The position numbers and the translations under genes were made by a program. From Gudongella sp051744365 (GTDB lineage Bacteria > Bacillota > Clostridia > Tissierellales > Tissierellaceae), in assembly GCA_051744365.1 (NCBI GenBank), contig JBNJCX010000006.1, positions 1-64,000 on the forward strand: DNA of 64,000 nt, in the 5' to 3' direction. The notes beneath the pieces are model-generated. The model did not search any database, was not told the DNA's origin, and saw only the letters and a program-made list of their open reading frames with translations. Shown in pieces: positions 25,847 through 35,394 of the stretch; the first letter of the stretch is position 1; each line of letters begins with the position of its first letter.

Positions 25847-26161
25847 ATGATAGAACAGGTATTTAATTATTCAATAACTGATGATTTTGCAGTGGAAAAA
25901 CTGATTTTTGACGACAACATCAACTACATTCATATGGTATTTAATAAGGACGAAGGGCTTCCTGAGCACTTTTCAAACTCGAATGTCTATATGACAGTAT
26001 TGAGGGGAACACTTTCTATAGCGCTGGCAGACCAGGAGGTGCATAGGTATCTAAAGGGAAGTATACTGAAGATTCCAGTGGAAGTAAAGATGGATGTTAA
26101 AAATAGGGATGAAGAGACGCTCGAGCTAATTGTTGTAAAGGCACCGGCACCAGTGAAATAG
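25847..26161 (+). CDS. small cupin-domain protein
   Basis: A 104-residue single cupin barrel. HMVFNKDEGLPEHFSNSNVYMTVLRGTLSIAL (about 30-60) resembles cupin motif 1 with G, H and E-like positions reduced, and HRYLKGSILKIPVEVKMDVKN resembles motif 2. Several metal-ligand histidines of classical cupins are missing or shifted. Function is unknown. It is monocistronic, with its own promoter and a strong terminator, and may be redox controlled if the upstream palindrome is a real site. Confidence 0.7.
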   Translation: MIEQVFNYSITDDFAVEKLIFDDNINYIHMVFNKDEGLPEHFSNSNVYMTVLRGTLSIALADQEVHRYLKGSILKIPVEVKMDVKNRDEETLELIVVKAPAPVK

Positions 26162-26175
26162 ATAGAATCGAAATG

Positions 26176-26207
26176 GGAATCTGATGGGAATCAGGTTCCT
26201 TTTTTTG
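26176..26207 (+). terminator. terminator after the cupin gene
   Basis: GGAATCTGAT / ATCAGGTTCC (26176-26185, 26190-26199) forms 10 pairs including one G-U around a GGGA loop, followed by eight T. Confidence 0.9.
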
Positions 26208-26244
26208 TAGGGCATGTTATAATTGTGTCATCAGGGGTGAGAAT

Positions 26245-27543
26245 ATGGTAGAGGAAATTTTAAAGAATAACAGAAAAAAGAGAATAATCATACTCGCATT
26301 GACCTTTACATTAATTATGACGGCATTAGCCGGCTGCAGCACTGAGCCAGAGGAACCAATGGAAAAGGCGGAAGCTTTCTTAAATGAATACTACACCGTT
26401 GAGGAATCGGAGCTGGCTGAATTCTTCTATGAGGAAGTGGTTGAAGGATATGAGCACAATATGGACGCCTTTGAGGAGTTTGGGAAAATGGTTGAGGAGA
26501 AGTACAGTCCTTGGATGACGGAGGAAGGATTTCAAAATGCCTTGTCAAACAGATTTATTCCTGGTGTTGAAATGTTTGGAAAGAGAACCTACAATAGTAT
26601 GACGGCACAATCTGTTGCCCTTTCCGGTGAGCAGGAGTACAAGGATGGCAGGATGTATTACACCTATGCTGTGGATGTCCAAATCCAGTTTGAGGATGGT
26701 GAAACGGAAGTCATCCCTGTGACAGGCGAGCTTGTGATGGAGGAAGTTCAGGAGGAATGGAAGGTTGATGTGTTCAGGCCAAAACCAGAGGGTTTCCAAG
26801 AAATGATGAGCTATGGAGTATCCAATCTCAGGATCACCAACTGGGATGTTGAGGACAAGGTAGGTAAAGTGGAGGTCTCATGGGAAGGTGGCTCAAGTGG
26901 AGCTGTAAATGCCGATGGAAGTGAAATGGGTCTTGAGGAGAGCCCTGAGTTTAGAATGCCAAGTACTGAAATGGGTCTTGGAACAAGCTTTGAGTTTAGA
27001 ATGCCCGATGAGGCTAGTCTTAACTATACAGTAACGGTATTTGATATGGAGGATCAGATTCTGGTGGAGGATGAATTCCAGACCAACTTCTCCTCCGGGA
27101 GAAATTTCGAGCTATATATAATGTGGGATTCATCCATGGAGAATGTGGTGCTATCTGAGTCCTATGACAGTGCGATTATAGGTGGAGCGGATGGGCCAAC
27201 GGAGATCGTTTTGTCTGATAGCAATATTCAATATACTCTACATAAAGTTGTAGATGGACAGGTAAAAAGAATTGTTAAGGTTGTTGATGATTGCTCGGTG
27301 GATATTGTAACGGAGGTTGTGATGGACCATTTGGTAAGGTCAGCTGCCTGGGAAGGGATTGATGTAAGGGAACTGGATGAATACTACATATTGATGGATC
27401 ATTTGTTTGAAGAAGGAGAAACAAAGGAAAACTACATCTACGTTGACCAAGGTGAAATATTTTACCAAGGTGGCCTTGATGGATTTAGGACCTATATAAC
27501 CCAGGAAAGCTATGAGAACGTAAGGAGCTTCTTTGAATACTAA
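26245..27543 (+). CDS. predicted lipoprotein of unknown function with an IIGGADGPT motif
   Basis: 432 residues. The N-terminus has a basic n-region, a hydrophobic stretch (IIILALTFTLIMTALAGC) and a lipobox with Cys at about 31, so it is probably a lipid-anchored outer-face protein. The body is acidic and has no family I recognise. Residues about 227-256 contain a near-tandem repeat (EMGLEESPEFRMP / EMGLGTSFEFRMP). At about 307-315 lies AIIGGADGPTEI, a string known from the beta subunit of sodium-pumping decarboxylases. A TATAAT at 26218-26223 is too close for a long leader. The start has GGGGTGAG upstream. Confidence 0.7.
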   Translation: MVEEILKNNRKKRIIILALTFTLIMTALAGCSTEPEEPMEKAEAFLNEYYTVEESELAEFFYEEVVEGYEHNMDAFEEFGKMVEEKYSPWMTEEGFQNALSNRFIPGVEMFGKRTYNSMTAQSVALSGEQEYKDGRMYYTYAVDVQIQFEDGETEVIPVTGELVMEEVQEEWKVDVFRPKPEGFQEMMSYGVSNLRITNWDVEDKVGKVEVSWEGGSSGAVNADGSEMGLEESPEFRMPSTEMGLGTSFEFRMPDEASLNYTVTVFDMEDQILVEDEFQTNFSSGRNFELYIMWDSSMENVVLSESYDSAIIGGADGPTEIVLSDSNIQYTLHKVVDGQVKRIVKVVDDCSVDIVTEVVMDHLVRSAAWEGIDVRELDEYYILMDHLFEEGETKENYIYVDQGEIFYQGGLDGFRTYITQESYENVRSFFEY

Positions 27544-27726
27544 AGCAACAAATGGATCGGAACCATGCAAAAGGTACTGGTCTTTTTTTGTGTCATACAA
27601 TATATAGTTGTTTTTTACAATAAATTAACCAAAATATACAATTTATTGATTTAAAACTTGTGGCAGATATAGTATAATAAAACTAGGAAGTTTAATACGG
27701 TAACCAAATAAAATGGAGGTCGGCCC

Positions 27727-29094
27727 ATGAAAAAAACCTATGTGCTTGACACAAATGTTATCATCCAAACACCTGCTGCACTGTATTCCTTTGAAGATAA
27801 TAGAGTTATTCTGCCGGTTGCTGTGCTTGAGGAGCTCGACAAGCACAAGAATGACGATGCTGAAAGAGGAGCAAACTGCAGACAGGCCATAAGGTTTCTT
27901 GAAAGCTTGAGGATAAAGGGCAGTCTATATGAAGGCGTTATACTGGACACGGGAGGTATCCTGAAAATAGAGACAAACTATACCTCAGTGGAGATACCGG
28001 AAGGGTTCCATGGAGATACATGTGACAACCGGATTCTGAAGGTATGCAAGGGATTAATGGAAAAAGGAGAAAATGTAATCCTTGTAACCAAGGATATTAT
28101 TGTAAGACTGAAGGCACAGATGATGGGTGTACCTGCTGAGGACTTTACAACTGAGCAGTCGCCGAATTTTGAATCACAATATACAGGAAGAACTGATGCA
28201 TATATAAGCGATAAGGCCATGGGTGAATTCAAGAAGAAGGGAATAGCCCCTGAAAATGCATTTATTATGAAGGGATTGGAAAGGGTCTCCGTTGAGCCTG
28301 TTCCAAACCAATTCTTTATTCTTCATTCAGAAACAAGTGAGAAAAGGACGCTTCTCGGAAGATTTGACGGGAACAAGATAGTTCCATTGTGGAGTCTTAA
28401 CGAAGAACCATTTGGAGTGAAACCAAGGAATGTAGGTCAGAGATTTCTTCAGGAAGCACTGATGCAGGATCCGGAAACGGCTCCTCTTGTAATAGTTAAG
28501 GGAACGGCAGGGACAGCGAAAACATTCTATTCACTCGCTGTTGGACTTCAGCATACATACGAGCCTGCCACAAGAAGGTATAGAAAGATCCTTATTACAA
28601 GACCAAATGTTCAGTTTGATGAGGATATTGGATTTCTTCCTGGAACGGAGCAGGAAAAGATTGCACCATATTTAAGACCAATAATCGACAATCTGGAGAT
28701 ACTTGTGGACAGAAACGAAAACGAGAGATATAAAAATGAAAAGCAACTAAAGGATAAGATCGATGAACTGTTCTACAGGGGAGTCATTGTCGCAGAAGCG
28801 ATGAACTTCATTAGAGGTAGATCAATAACAAATACTTTCCTTATAATTGACGAAGCCCAAAACCTTACGCCAAAACAGGTCAAGGGAATAGTTACAAGGG
28901 TAGGCAAGGGTACAAAGGTCGTCCTTCTTGGAGATCCCCAGCAGATTGACCATCCACTTCTTGATGAAAGGACAAATGGATTAAGCTATGCATCGGAAAA
29001 GATGAAGGGAAGTCCTCTTTGCTTCCAGATAACAATGAGGACTGATGAATGCCTAAGATCCATCTTGGCCCAGGATGCATCAACCAGAATGTAG
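27727..29094 (+). CDS. PhoH-family ATPase with N-terminal PIN domain
   Basis: 455 residues. The PIN-like ribonuclease domain (about 1-140) starts YVLDTNVIIQTP and includes DKHKNDDAERGANCRQAIRF; conserved acidic residues are visible. The PhoH ATPase domain (about 240-455) has Walker A KGTAGTAKTFYSLAVGL and Walker B FLIIDEAQNLTP, then GDPQQIDHPLL. PIN-PhoH proteins are RNA-associated helicase/nuclease candidates, but their cellular role is poorly settled. RBS AATGGAGGTCGG. It is flanked by terminators, so it is a single-gene unit. Confidence 0.9.
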   Translation: MKKTYVLDTNVIIQTPAALYSFEDNRVILPVAVLEELDKHKNDDAERGANCRQAIRFLESLRIKGSLYEGVILDTGGILKIETNYTSVEIPEGFHGDTCDNRILKVCKGLMEKGENVILVTKDIIVRLKAQMMGVPAEDFTTEQSPNFESQYTGRTDAYISDKAMGEFKKKGIAPENAFIMKGLERVSVEPVPNQFFILHSETSEKRTLLGRFDGNKIVPLWSLNEEPFGVKPRNVGQRFLQEALMQDPETAPLVIVKGTAGTAKTFYSLAVGLQHTYEPATRRYRKILITRPNVQFDEDIGFLPGTEQEKIAPYLRPIIDNLEILVDRNENERYKNEKQLKDKIDELFYRGVIVAEAMNFIRGRSITNTFLIIDEAQNLTPKQVKGIVTRVGKGTKVVLLGDPQQIDHPLLDERTNGLSYASEKMKGSPLCFQITMRTDECLRSILAQDASTRM

Positions 29095-29116
29095 ATATTA
29101 GATTGACCCAATATTG

Positions 29117-29156
29117 ACCGGTACTGATGGAATAAGTTTCATCAGTGCCGGTTTTT
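29117..29156 (+). terminator. terminator after the PhoH gene
   Basis: ACCGGTACTGATG (29117-29129) pairs with CATCAGTGCCGGT (29140-29152) apart from an internal mismatch, followed by a T-run. Confidence 0.85.
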
Positions 29157-29215
29157 GGTATATATTTGAAGTAGAGGATCGCTTTTGCAGATAAACTGAA
29201 ATGGAGGTGACAACC

Positions 29216-30988
29216 ATGACAACGGACATATATATGATATTCGGACTTATACTCCTTATGCTTGTATTCTTTATTTGGGGAAAATGGCGCTATGATATTG
29301 TATCTCTGGTAACTCTTCTTGTGGCAAGTCTAGCTGGTCTTGTTCCCATGGAAGAGTTGTTTGAAGGATTCGGTCACCCTGCTGTCATAACAGTTGCAGC
29401 CGTTCTTGTTGTAAGCAAGGGTCTAATGAATGCAGGAGTGGTTGATTTTATGGCCAGACATCTTCTGAAGCTTGGGGATAATATTATGGTACAGAGGACA
29501 TCTCTTGTTCTTGCAGTTACAGTAAGCTCGGCATTTATGAACAACATCGGGGCACTTGCCTTAATGATGCCAGTCGCCATAAAGATGGCTAGAAAGAACA
29601 ACAAATCACCATCAATTTTCCTTATGCCCATTGCCTTCGGGTCGCTTTTGGGAGGAATGACGACCCTTGTTGGAACTCCTCCTAATATAATAATTACAAC
29701 TTTCAGAGCGGATTACACAGGTGAAGCCTTCCGAATGTTCGACTTTCTCCCAGTTGGAGGTGCAGTAGCCGCAGCAGGTACCGTCTTTATCCTCTTAATC
29801 GGATGGAGGCTTATTCCCAAAAGAACAGGTGGCAAATCCGAGGAGGATCTGTTTGAAATAAAAGACTATATAACTGAATTGAAGGTTCCAGAAGAATCAA
29901 AATATGCAGGCAAAACCGTATATGAGATTGAGGAATCAGTTGAAGGTGAACTAAAGGTTGTTTCAGTAATACGGAAAGACAAGAACTATGCTGCTCCTTC
30001 ATTGAAACTATCACTTGAAGAGGGGGACTCCTTGATAGTGGAAGCAACAGCAGGAGAAATCCAGGAGATTCTGGATGCAACTGACCTTAAGCTTGCTGAT
30101 ACTGATAAGTTGTCTCAGGAGGATATAAGATCAGAGGATATTGAAATTATGGAGGCTGTTGTTATGACAAACTCCTTTATTATAGGAAGAACTGCAAAGT
30201 CCATGAGGATAAGAAGCAGATATGGAATAAATATTCTTGGTGTAGCCAGAGAAGGTGTAAGAATAAGCAAGTCTCCTGATTCGATAAAATTTATTGTCGG
30301 GGATATACTTCTTTTACAGGGTCCACCTGATACCCTTTCAGAAATTATAACTCAGTGGGGTTGCCTTCCACTTGCCGGAAGAGGTATAAGTCTTGGCAAA
30401 CCTAGAAGGTTGATACCCGGCGTTCTGATTTTCGCAATCGCCCTTGTCCTTACAGCTCTTGGTGTTATACCGGTTCAGGTTTCATTTATGTCTGCCGCTG
30501 TGGTTATGGTGCTTGGAAACTTTATTTCCCTGAAGGAAATGTATGAAAGCATAGACTGGTCAATAATTGTACTGCTGGGATCAATTATTCCGGTCAGTAG
30601 AGCCCTTGAAACAACAGGTGGAGCCCAGCTTATTGCCAGTAGTGTACTGGGGCTGGCCGACAGACTGCCCGTATGGGCTATGGTAATGGCAGTCCTTGTA
30701 ATATCAATGACTTTGTCCGATATAGTAAATAATGCTGCAGCAGTACTTATCATGGCACCCATAGCCATTGAGATTGCAGGAGGACTTTCAGCATCACCCG
30801 ATGCATTCCTTATGAGTGTTGCAATCGGAGCATCCTGTTCATTTCTTACTCCAATAGGTCATCAGTCAAATACACTGGTTATGGGACCTGGGGGGTACAA
30901 GTTCGGTGATTACTGGAAAATGGGTCTGCCGTTGGAGATAATTGTGGTGGCTGTAGCTGTACCACTTATAATGATTGTATGGATGTGA
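29216..30988 (+). CDS. SLC13/DASS-family anion permease with internal RCK-C domains
   Basis: 590-residue membrane protein. The N-terminal transport half (about 1-205) includes FGHPAVITVAAVLVVSKGL, SSAFMNNIGALALMMPVAIKM and TLVGTPPNIIIT. A cytosolic insert (about 215-380) holds two TrkA_C/RCK_C-like domains (SLKLSLEEGDSLIVEA; SPDSIKFIVGDILLLQGP). The C-terminal half repeats the transport motif (DIVNNAAAVLIMAPIAIEIA; FLTPIGHQSNTLVMGPGGY). Such proteins move dicarboxylates, sulfate or similar anions with Na+; the substrate cannot be told. The start at 29216 follows GGAGGTG; the ATG 15 bases upstream overlaps that RBS. Confidence 0.88.
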   Translation: MTTDIYMIFGLILLMLVFFIWGKWRYDIVSLVTLLVASLAGLVPMEELFEGFGHPAVITVAAVLVVSKGLMNAGVVDFMARHLLKLGDNIMVQRTSLVLAVTVSSAFMNNIGALALMMPVAIKMARKNNKSPSIFLMPIAFGSLLGGMTTLVGTPPNIIITTFRADYTGEAFRMFDFLPVGGAVAAAGTVFILLIGWRLIPKRTGGKSEEDLFEIKDYITELKVPEESKYAGKTVYEIEESVEGELKVVSVIRKDKNYAAPSLKLSLEEGDSLIVEATAGEIQEILDATDLKLADTDKLSQEDIRSEDIEIMEAVVMTNSFIIGRTAKSMRIRSRYGINILGVAREGVRISKSPDSIKFIVGDILLLQGPPDTLSEIITQWGCLPLAGRGISLGKPRRLIPGVLIFAIALVLTALGVIPVQVSFMSAAVVMVLGNFISLKEMYESIDWSIIVLLGSIIPVSRALETTGGAQLIASSVLGLADRLPVWAMVMAVLVISMTLSDIVNNAAAVLIMAPIAIEIAGGLSASPDAFLMSVAIGASCSFLTPIGHQSNTLVMGPGGYKFGDYWKMGLPLEIIVVAVAVPLIMIVWM

Positions 30989-31018
30989 GGTTTTAAAGTT
31001 GCCAGGTAAAAACTCATA

Positions 31019-31082
31019 TTGACAATTAAATAGGGTGAGATATAATGTTGGATGTCAAACAGTTAGACGTTCAACATTATAT
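31019..31082 (+). promoter_or_regulatory. promoter and tandem MarR-type operators
   Basis: TTGACA (31019-31024), 16-base spacer, TATAAT (31041-31046). Over and after the -10 lies an 11-bp inverted repeat ATATAATGTTG / CAACATTATAT (31040-31050, 31072-31082). Within it are two related 14-mers, GTTGGATGTCAAAC (31047-31060) and GTTAGACGTTCAAC (31062-31075), 15 bases apart. This suits two MarR dimers repressing the promoter of marR and the ABC exporter. Confidence 0.75.
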
Positions 31083-31105
31083 TTAATTTTTGTTTGGAGG
31101 AAACC

Positions 31106-31564
31106 ATGAAAAAGAAAACTGTTGGAATGGAGCTACGTTCACTGAACAATCTCTTGAAGAGATATATTGAGAATTCACAGCATTTTCAGTATGCAAAGAA
31201 AATAACCGGAACAAATGGTTGGATAATTGCATACCTTTTTGAGAATGAAGGAAGAGATGTTTTTCAGAGGGACCTGGAGGAGCGATTTACCATAACACGT
31301 TCAACGATATCAAAGGTTCTGAAGCTTATGGAGCAAAAAGGACTTATTGAAAGACTTAGTGTGGAGAAGGATGCAAGACTTAAAAAAATTGTTCTAACGG
31401 ATAAGGCAAGGGAAATCCACCAAGCTGTAAAAAAAGATTTGATGGACATTGAGACAAATCTGACAAAGGACTTTTCACAGGAAGAAAAGGATCAGTTGTT
31501 TTTATACATCGAAAGAATGAAAAGGAACATGGAGGGCTCACTTGAGGACCCTGGGGATGAATAA
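31106..31564 (+). CDS. MarR-family transcriptional regulator
   Basis: 152 residues. The winged-helix core VFQRDLEERFTITRSTISKVLKLMEQKGLIERLSVEKDARLKKIVLTDKA is typical of MarR. The start at 31106 follows TTGGAGGAAACC. It is the first gene of an operon with two ABC exporter genes and lies directly behind paired operators, so it is probably an autorepressor released by a compound that the exporter removes. The ligand is unknown. Confidence 0.9.
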   Translation: MKKKTVGMELRSLNNLLKRYIENSQHFQYAKKITGTNGWIIAYLFENEGRDVFQRDLEERFTITRSTISKVLKLMEQKGLIERLSVEKDARLKKIVLTDKAREIHQAVKKDLMDIETNLTKDFSQEEKDQLFLYIERMKRNMEGSLEDPGDE

Positions 31565-31600
31565 TCCTAAAATTCACAAATCAATATCGGAGGAAATAAT

Positions 31601-33352
31601 ATGATTAGGACATTGGCAAAAAGTATTAGGGAATATAAAAGGAATTCCATATTGACACCTATTTTTGTAATGCTTGAGGTTTTATTTGAGGTTATGATTC
31701 CCTTTATCATGGCAAGACTGATTGACCAGGGAATCGATGCTGGTGATATGGGCGTAATATTAAGGCTTGGAGCACTTCTTCTTGCAGCAGCAATGGTTGC
31801 CTTAATATTCGGCGCACTATCCGGAAGAAGCGCTGCAATTGCATCAGCAGGATTTGCAAAGAATCTGAGACAAGATATGTTCTATAATGTTCAGGGGTTC
31901 TCCTTCTCAAACATCGACAAGTTTTCCACTTCAAGTATAATTACAAGACTTACAACTGATATTACAAATGTTCAGAATTCATATCAGATGCTGTTAAGGA
32001 TGGCAGCGAGAAGTCCGATTATGCTTACATTTTCACTCCTTGCGGCATTCAGCATAAACAGGCGTCTTTCTATGATATTTCTTGGAGCCATGCCCATCCT
32101 TGGGATAGGATTGTTCTTTATAATAAAGAACGCACATCCAATTTTTAGACAGGTGTTTAAGACCTATGACAAGCTGAATAATGTAGTTCAGGAAAACCTA
32201 AGAGGAATAAGAGTTGTAAAGGCATTTGTAAGAGAAGACCATGAAAGAGAGAAGTTCTCGGATATATCAAAAGAGATTTACGATAAGTTCACCAAGGCTG
32301 AAAAGCTTCTGGCATTTAATATGCCCCTGATCCAATTCTGTATGTTCGGATCAATGCTGCTTCTATCCTGGTTTGGCGCAAGGGCAATAGTTGCTTCAGG
32401 AAACAATCCAGCGGTGGGATTAAGTACAGGTCAATTGATGAGTCTTATGACCTACACCATGCAGATTTTGATGAGTCTTATGATGCTTTCCTTTGTATTT
32501 GTAATGATAACCATATCAAGAGCATCTGCTGAAAGGATAGTGGAGATTCTGGATGAAGAAACCGATCTAAAAAACAATGATAATCCAGTGTATGAAGTAG
32601 CAGACGGCAACATAGAATTCCAGAATGTAAGTTTCTGCTATTCAGACAAGGCTGACAAGATGGCATTAAGGGATATCAACCTTAAAATCAATTCAGGGGA
32701 AACCATCGGCATACTCGGTGGAACCGGATCGTCAAAGACAAGCCTTATACAGTTGATTCCAAGGCTTTACGATGCATCAAAGGGAATTGTAAAGGTTGGA
32801 GGCAGAGATGTAAGAGAGTACGATCTGAAGACTCTCAGGGACCAGGTCGCGGTTGTCCTTCAAAAGAATGTACTATTTTCAGGGACCATCAATGAGAATT
32901 TGAGATGGGGGGACGAAACGGCCAGCGACAAGGAAATAGAGCGTATGGCAACTCTTGCCCAGGCTGATGAGTTTATCCGTGAATTACCAAAAAAATACGA
33001 CACACATATTGAACAAGGTGGAAGCAATGTTTCAGGGGGCCAGAAGCAAAGGCTTACAATTGCGAGAGCTTTGTTGAAGAAGCCAAGGATTCTAATACTC
33101 GACGACTCGACAAGTGCCGTGGATACAAAGACGGATGCTTTGATCAAGAGGGCATTTATGGAGGAAATTCCATATACAACAAAGATTATTATAGCCCAGA
33201 GGGTATCCTCAGTTAAGGATGCCGACAGGATAATAGTAATGGATGATGGTGAAATTAAAGCAATAGGAACACATCAAGAGCTTCTTAAAGACAACGACAT
33301 ATACAGAGAGGTATATGATTCACAGGAGAAGGGGGGAATGGCTAGTGCCTAG
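31601..33352 (+). CDS. ABC exporter half-transporter, degenerate-site subunit
   Basis: 583 residues: six-helix transmembrane domain (1-320) and nucleotide-binding domain (about 335-583). Walker A reads GGTGSSKTS, the signature VSGGQKQR is intact, but Walker B ends ILILDDS, with Asp in place of the catalytic Glu, and the switch His is Gln (IIAQRVSS). That is the pattern of the non-hydrolysing-site half of heterodimeric exporters such as LmrC/BmrC/TM287. It overlaps the partner gene by 8 bases. Drug or peptide export is likely, given MarR control; substrate unknown. Confidence 0.9.
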   Translation: MIRTLAKSIREYKRNSILTPIFVMLEVLFEVMIPFIMARLIDQGIDAGDMGVILRLGALLLAAAMVALIFGALSGRSAAIASAGFAKNLRQDMFYNVQGFSFSNIDKFSTSSIITRLTTDITNVQNSYQMLLRMAARSPIMLTFSLLAAFSINRRLSMIFLGAMPILGIGLFFIIKNAHPIFRQVFKTYDKLNNVVQENLRGIRVVKAFVREDHEREKFSDISKEIYDKFTKAEKLLAFNMPLIQFCMFGSMLLLSWFGARAIVASGNNPAVGLSTGQLMSLMTYTMQILMSLMMLSFVFVMITISRASAERIVEILDEETDLKNNDNPVYEVADGNIEFQNVSFCYSDKADKMALRDINLKINSGETIGILGGTGSSKTSLIQLIPRLYDASKGIVKVGGRDVREYDLKTLRDQVAVVLQKNVLFSGTINENLRWGDETASDKEIERMATLAQADEFIRELPKKYDTHIEQGGSNVSGGQKQRLTIARALLKKPRILILDDSTSAVDTKTDALIKRAFMEEIPYTTKIIIAQRVSSVKDADRIIVMDDGEIKAIGTHQELLKDNDIYREVYDSQEKGGMASA

Positions 33353-35273
33353 ACCGATGGGAAGAGGTCCTCATGGAATTGGGGCTGGGAGTATAAAAAA
33401 TATAAACAAAGGCACGGTCAAAAGACTCTTGTCATATTTAGGCAAGTATAGAATAAGACTGATATTTGTAGTTGTTTCAATAATCATCAGTGCATTTACC
33501 GGAGCCATAGCTTCACTTTTCTTAAAGACACTTATTGACGATCATATAACTCCAATGCTGGTTCAGGCAGTACCTGACTTTTCTGGACTGTACAGGGTAA
33601 TCTTGATGATGGGTGGAATATACATTATTGGTGTACTTGCATCCCTCTTTTACACAAGGACCATGGTATCAATATCCCAAGGAGTATTGAAGAGAATCAG
33701 GGATGAGCTTTTTTCAAAAATGCAGAGTCTCCCAATAAGATACTTTGACTCCAGAAGTCATGGTGATCTGATGAGTCATTACACCAACGATATCGACACC
33801 CTGCGACAGATGATATCGCAAAGTCTTCCTCAGATGTTCTCATCTGTGGTGACAATTGTGGCGGTAATGTCTGCCATGCTTTATCTGAGTCTTTGGATGA
33901 GTGGATTTGTGATCCTGTTTGTATTTATAGTTTTAAAGGTTGTCAAAACTATTGCAGGAAAAAGCGGCAAGTATTTTGTAGAGCAACAGAAATCCCTTGG
34001 TGAGCTTAATGGGTATATCGAGGAAATGATAAACGGTCTAAAGGTCGTAAAGGTATTTAATCACGAAGAGGTTGGAAAGAAGGACTTTGATGAGAAAAAC
34101 GAGATTCTCAGGGATAATGCAACCAAGGCAAATAAGTACGGCAATATCCTTATGCCCATAATCATGAACCTTGGTTATGTTCTGTATGTCCTACTTGCAA
34201 TTGTCGGGGGTATACTGGCTGTTGGAGGAGTTCAAAATTACAGCATAACAGGTGCTGATGTAGTGACCCTTGGTATGATTGCATCATTCCTGCAGTTGTC
34301 CAGAAACTTTATTCAGCCAATAGCACAGGTATCCCAGCAGCTGAATGCAGTGGTTATGGCAATCGCTGGTGCTGAAAGGATTTTCAACCTGATGGATCAG
34401 GAACCGGAAACAGATGAAGGCTTTGTAACCTTGGTCAATGCCAAATATGAAAATGGAAAAATAAAAGAAGCCGCCCATAGGACGGAAATGTGGGCATGGA
34501 AGCATCCTCACGAGGATGGTACCACTACCTATACACCTCTGAAGGGAGAAGTGAGGTTTTATGATGTGGACTTTGGATACAATGAGGATGAGGTGGTACT
34601 TCACGAGATTACCCTCTATGCCAAGCCAGGGCAGAAGGTTGCCTTTGTCGGCGCAACAGGTGCTGGGAAAACTACTATCACCAATCTTATCAACAGATTT
34701 TATGATATTGTCGATGGAAAGATCATATATGATGGAATTAACATAAAGAAGATAAAAAAGGAAGACCTTAGAAGATCCCTCGGCATAGTTCTTCAGGATG
34801 TAAACCTTTTTACGGGAACAGTAATGGATAATATAAGATATGGGAGACTTGATGCGACAGATGATGAGTGTATGGAGGCTGCGAAGCTTGCAAATGCCGA
34901 TGGCTTTATAAGGATGCTTCCCGAAGGATATGGTACAGTTCTCACCGGGGACGGCGGTGGACTTTCACAAGGGCAGAGACAGCTGTTGTCAATTGCCAGG
35001 GCAGCTGTTGCAGACCCGCCTGTAATGATTCTCGATGAGGCGACATCTTCAATCGATACAAGAACTGAGTCTATTGTTCAACGGGGAATGGATGCCCTGA
35101 TGAAGGGAAGAACAGTATTTGTAATAGCCCACAGGCTTTCTACGGTACAGAACTCCGATGTAATTATGGTCCTTGAAAAGGGGAAAATTATTGAAAGAGG
35201 AAGCCATGGCGACCTTGTTGATGAAAAAGGTAAATACTATCAGCTTTATACCGGTGCATTTGAACTGGATTAA
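33345..35273 (+). CDS. ABC exporter half-transporter, canonical-site subunit
   Basis: 642 residues: a basic and Gly-rich N-terminus (PRPMGRGPHGIGAG), transmembrane domain (about 30-345), a linker with an inserted charged segment, and an NBD (about 395-640) with GATGAGKTT, LSQGQRQL, MILDEATSSID and VIAHRLST. It has the catalytic Glu and switch His that its partner lacks. The start is placed at GTG 33345, eight bases after a GGGGGG RBS and just inside the previous gene; a longer frame starts at 33315. Heterodimer formation is inferred from pairing. Confidence 0.9.
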   Translation: MPRPMGRGPHGIGAGSIKNINKGTVKRLLSYLGKYRIRLIFVVVSIIISAFTGAIASLFLKTLIDDHITPMLVQAVPDFSGLYRVILMMGGIYIIGVLASLFYTRTMVSISQGVLKRIRDELFSKMQSLPIRYFDSRSHGDLMSHYTNDIDTLRQMISQSLPQMFSSVVTIVAVMSAMLYLSLWMSGFVILFVFIVLKVVKTIAGKSGKYFVEQQKSLGELNGYIEEMINGLKVVKVFNHEEVGKKDFDEKNEILRDNATKANKYGNILMPIIMNLGYVLYVLLAIVGGILAVGGVQNYSITGADVVTLGMIASFLQLSRNFIQPIAQVSQQLNAVVMAIAGAERIFNLMDQEPETDEGFVTLVNAKYENGKIKEAAHRTEMWAWKHPHEDGTTTYTPLKGEVRFYDVDFGYNEDEVVLHEITLYAKPGQKVAFVGATGAGKTTITNLINRFYDIVDGKIIYDGINIKKIKKEDLRRSLGIVLQDVNLFTGTVMDNIRYGRLDATDDECMEAAKLANADGFIRMLPEGYGTVLTGDGGGLSQGQRQLLSIARAAVADPPVMILDEATSSIDTRTESIVQRGMDALMKGRTVFVIAHRLSTVQNSDVIMVLEKGKIIERGSHGDLVDEKGKYYQLYTGAFELD

Positions 35274-35277
35274 GAAT

Positions 35278-35325
35278 ATAGGACTGTCTTTTCCAAATAA
35301 ATGGTATAAGGCAGTTCTATTTTGA
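35278..35325 (+). terminator. probable terminator after the ABC exporter operon
   Basis: ATAGGACTG (35278-35286) pairs with CAGTTCTAT (35312-35320) with one G-U; the loop is long (25 bases) and the T-run short. Confidence 0.45.
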
Positions 35326-35394
35326 ACTCCTAACGGACATTTAGGGTATATATAAAGTTAAGGATATTGAATTTACCTACAGGAGATGAATAAT

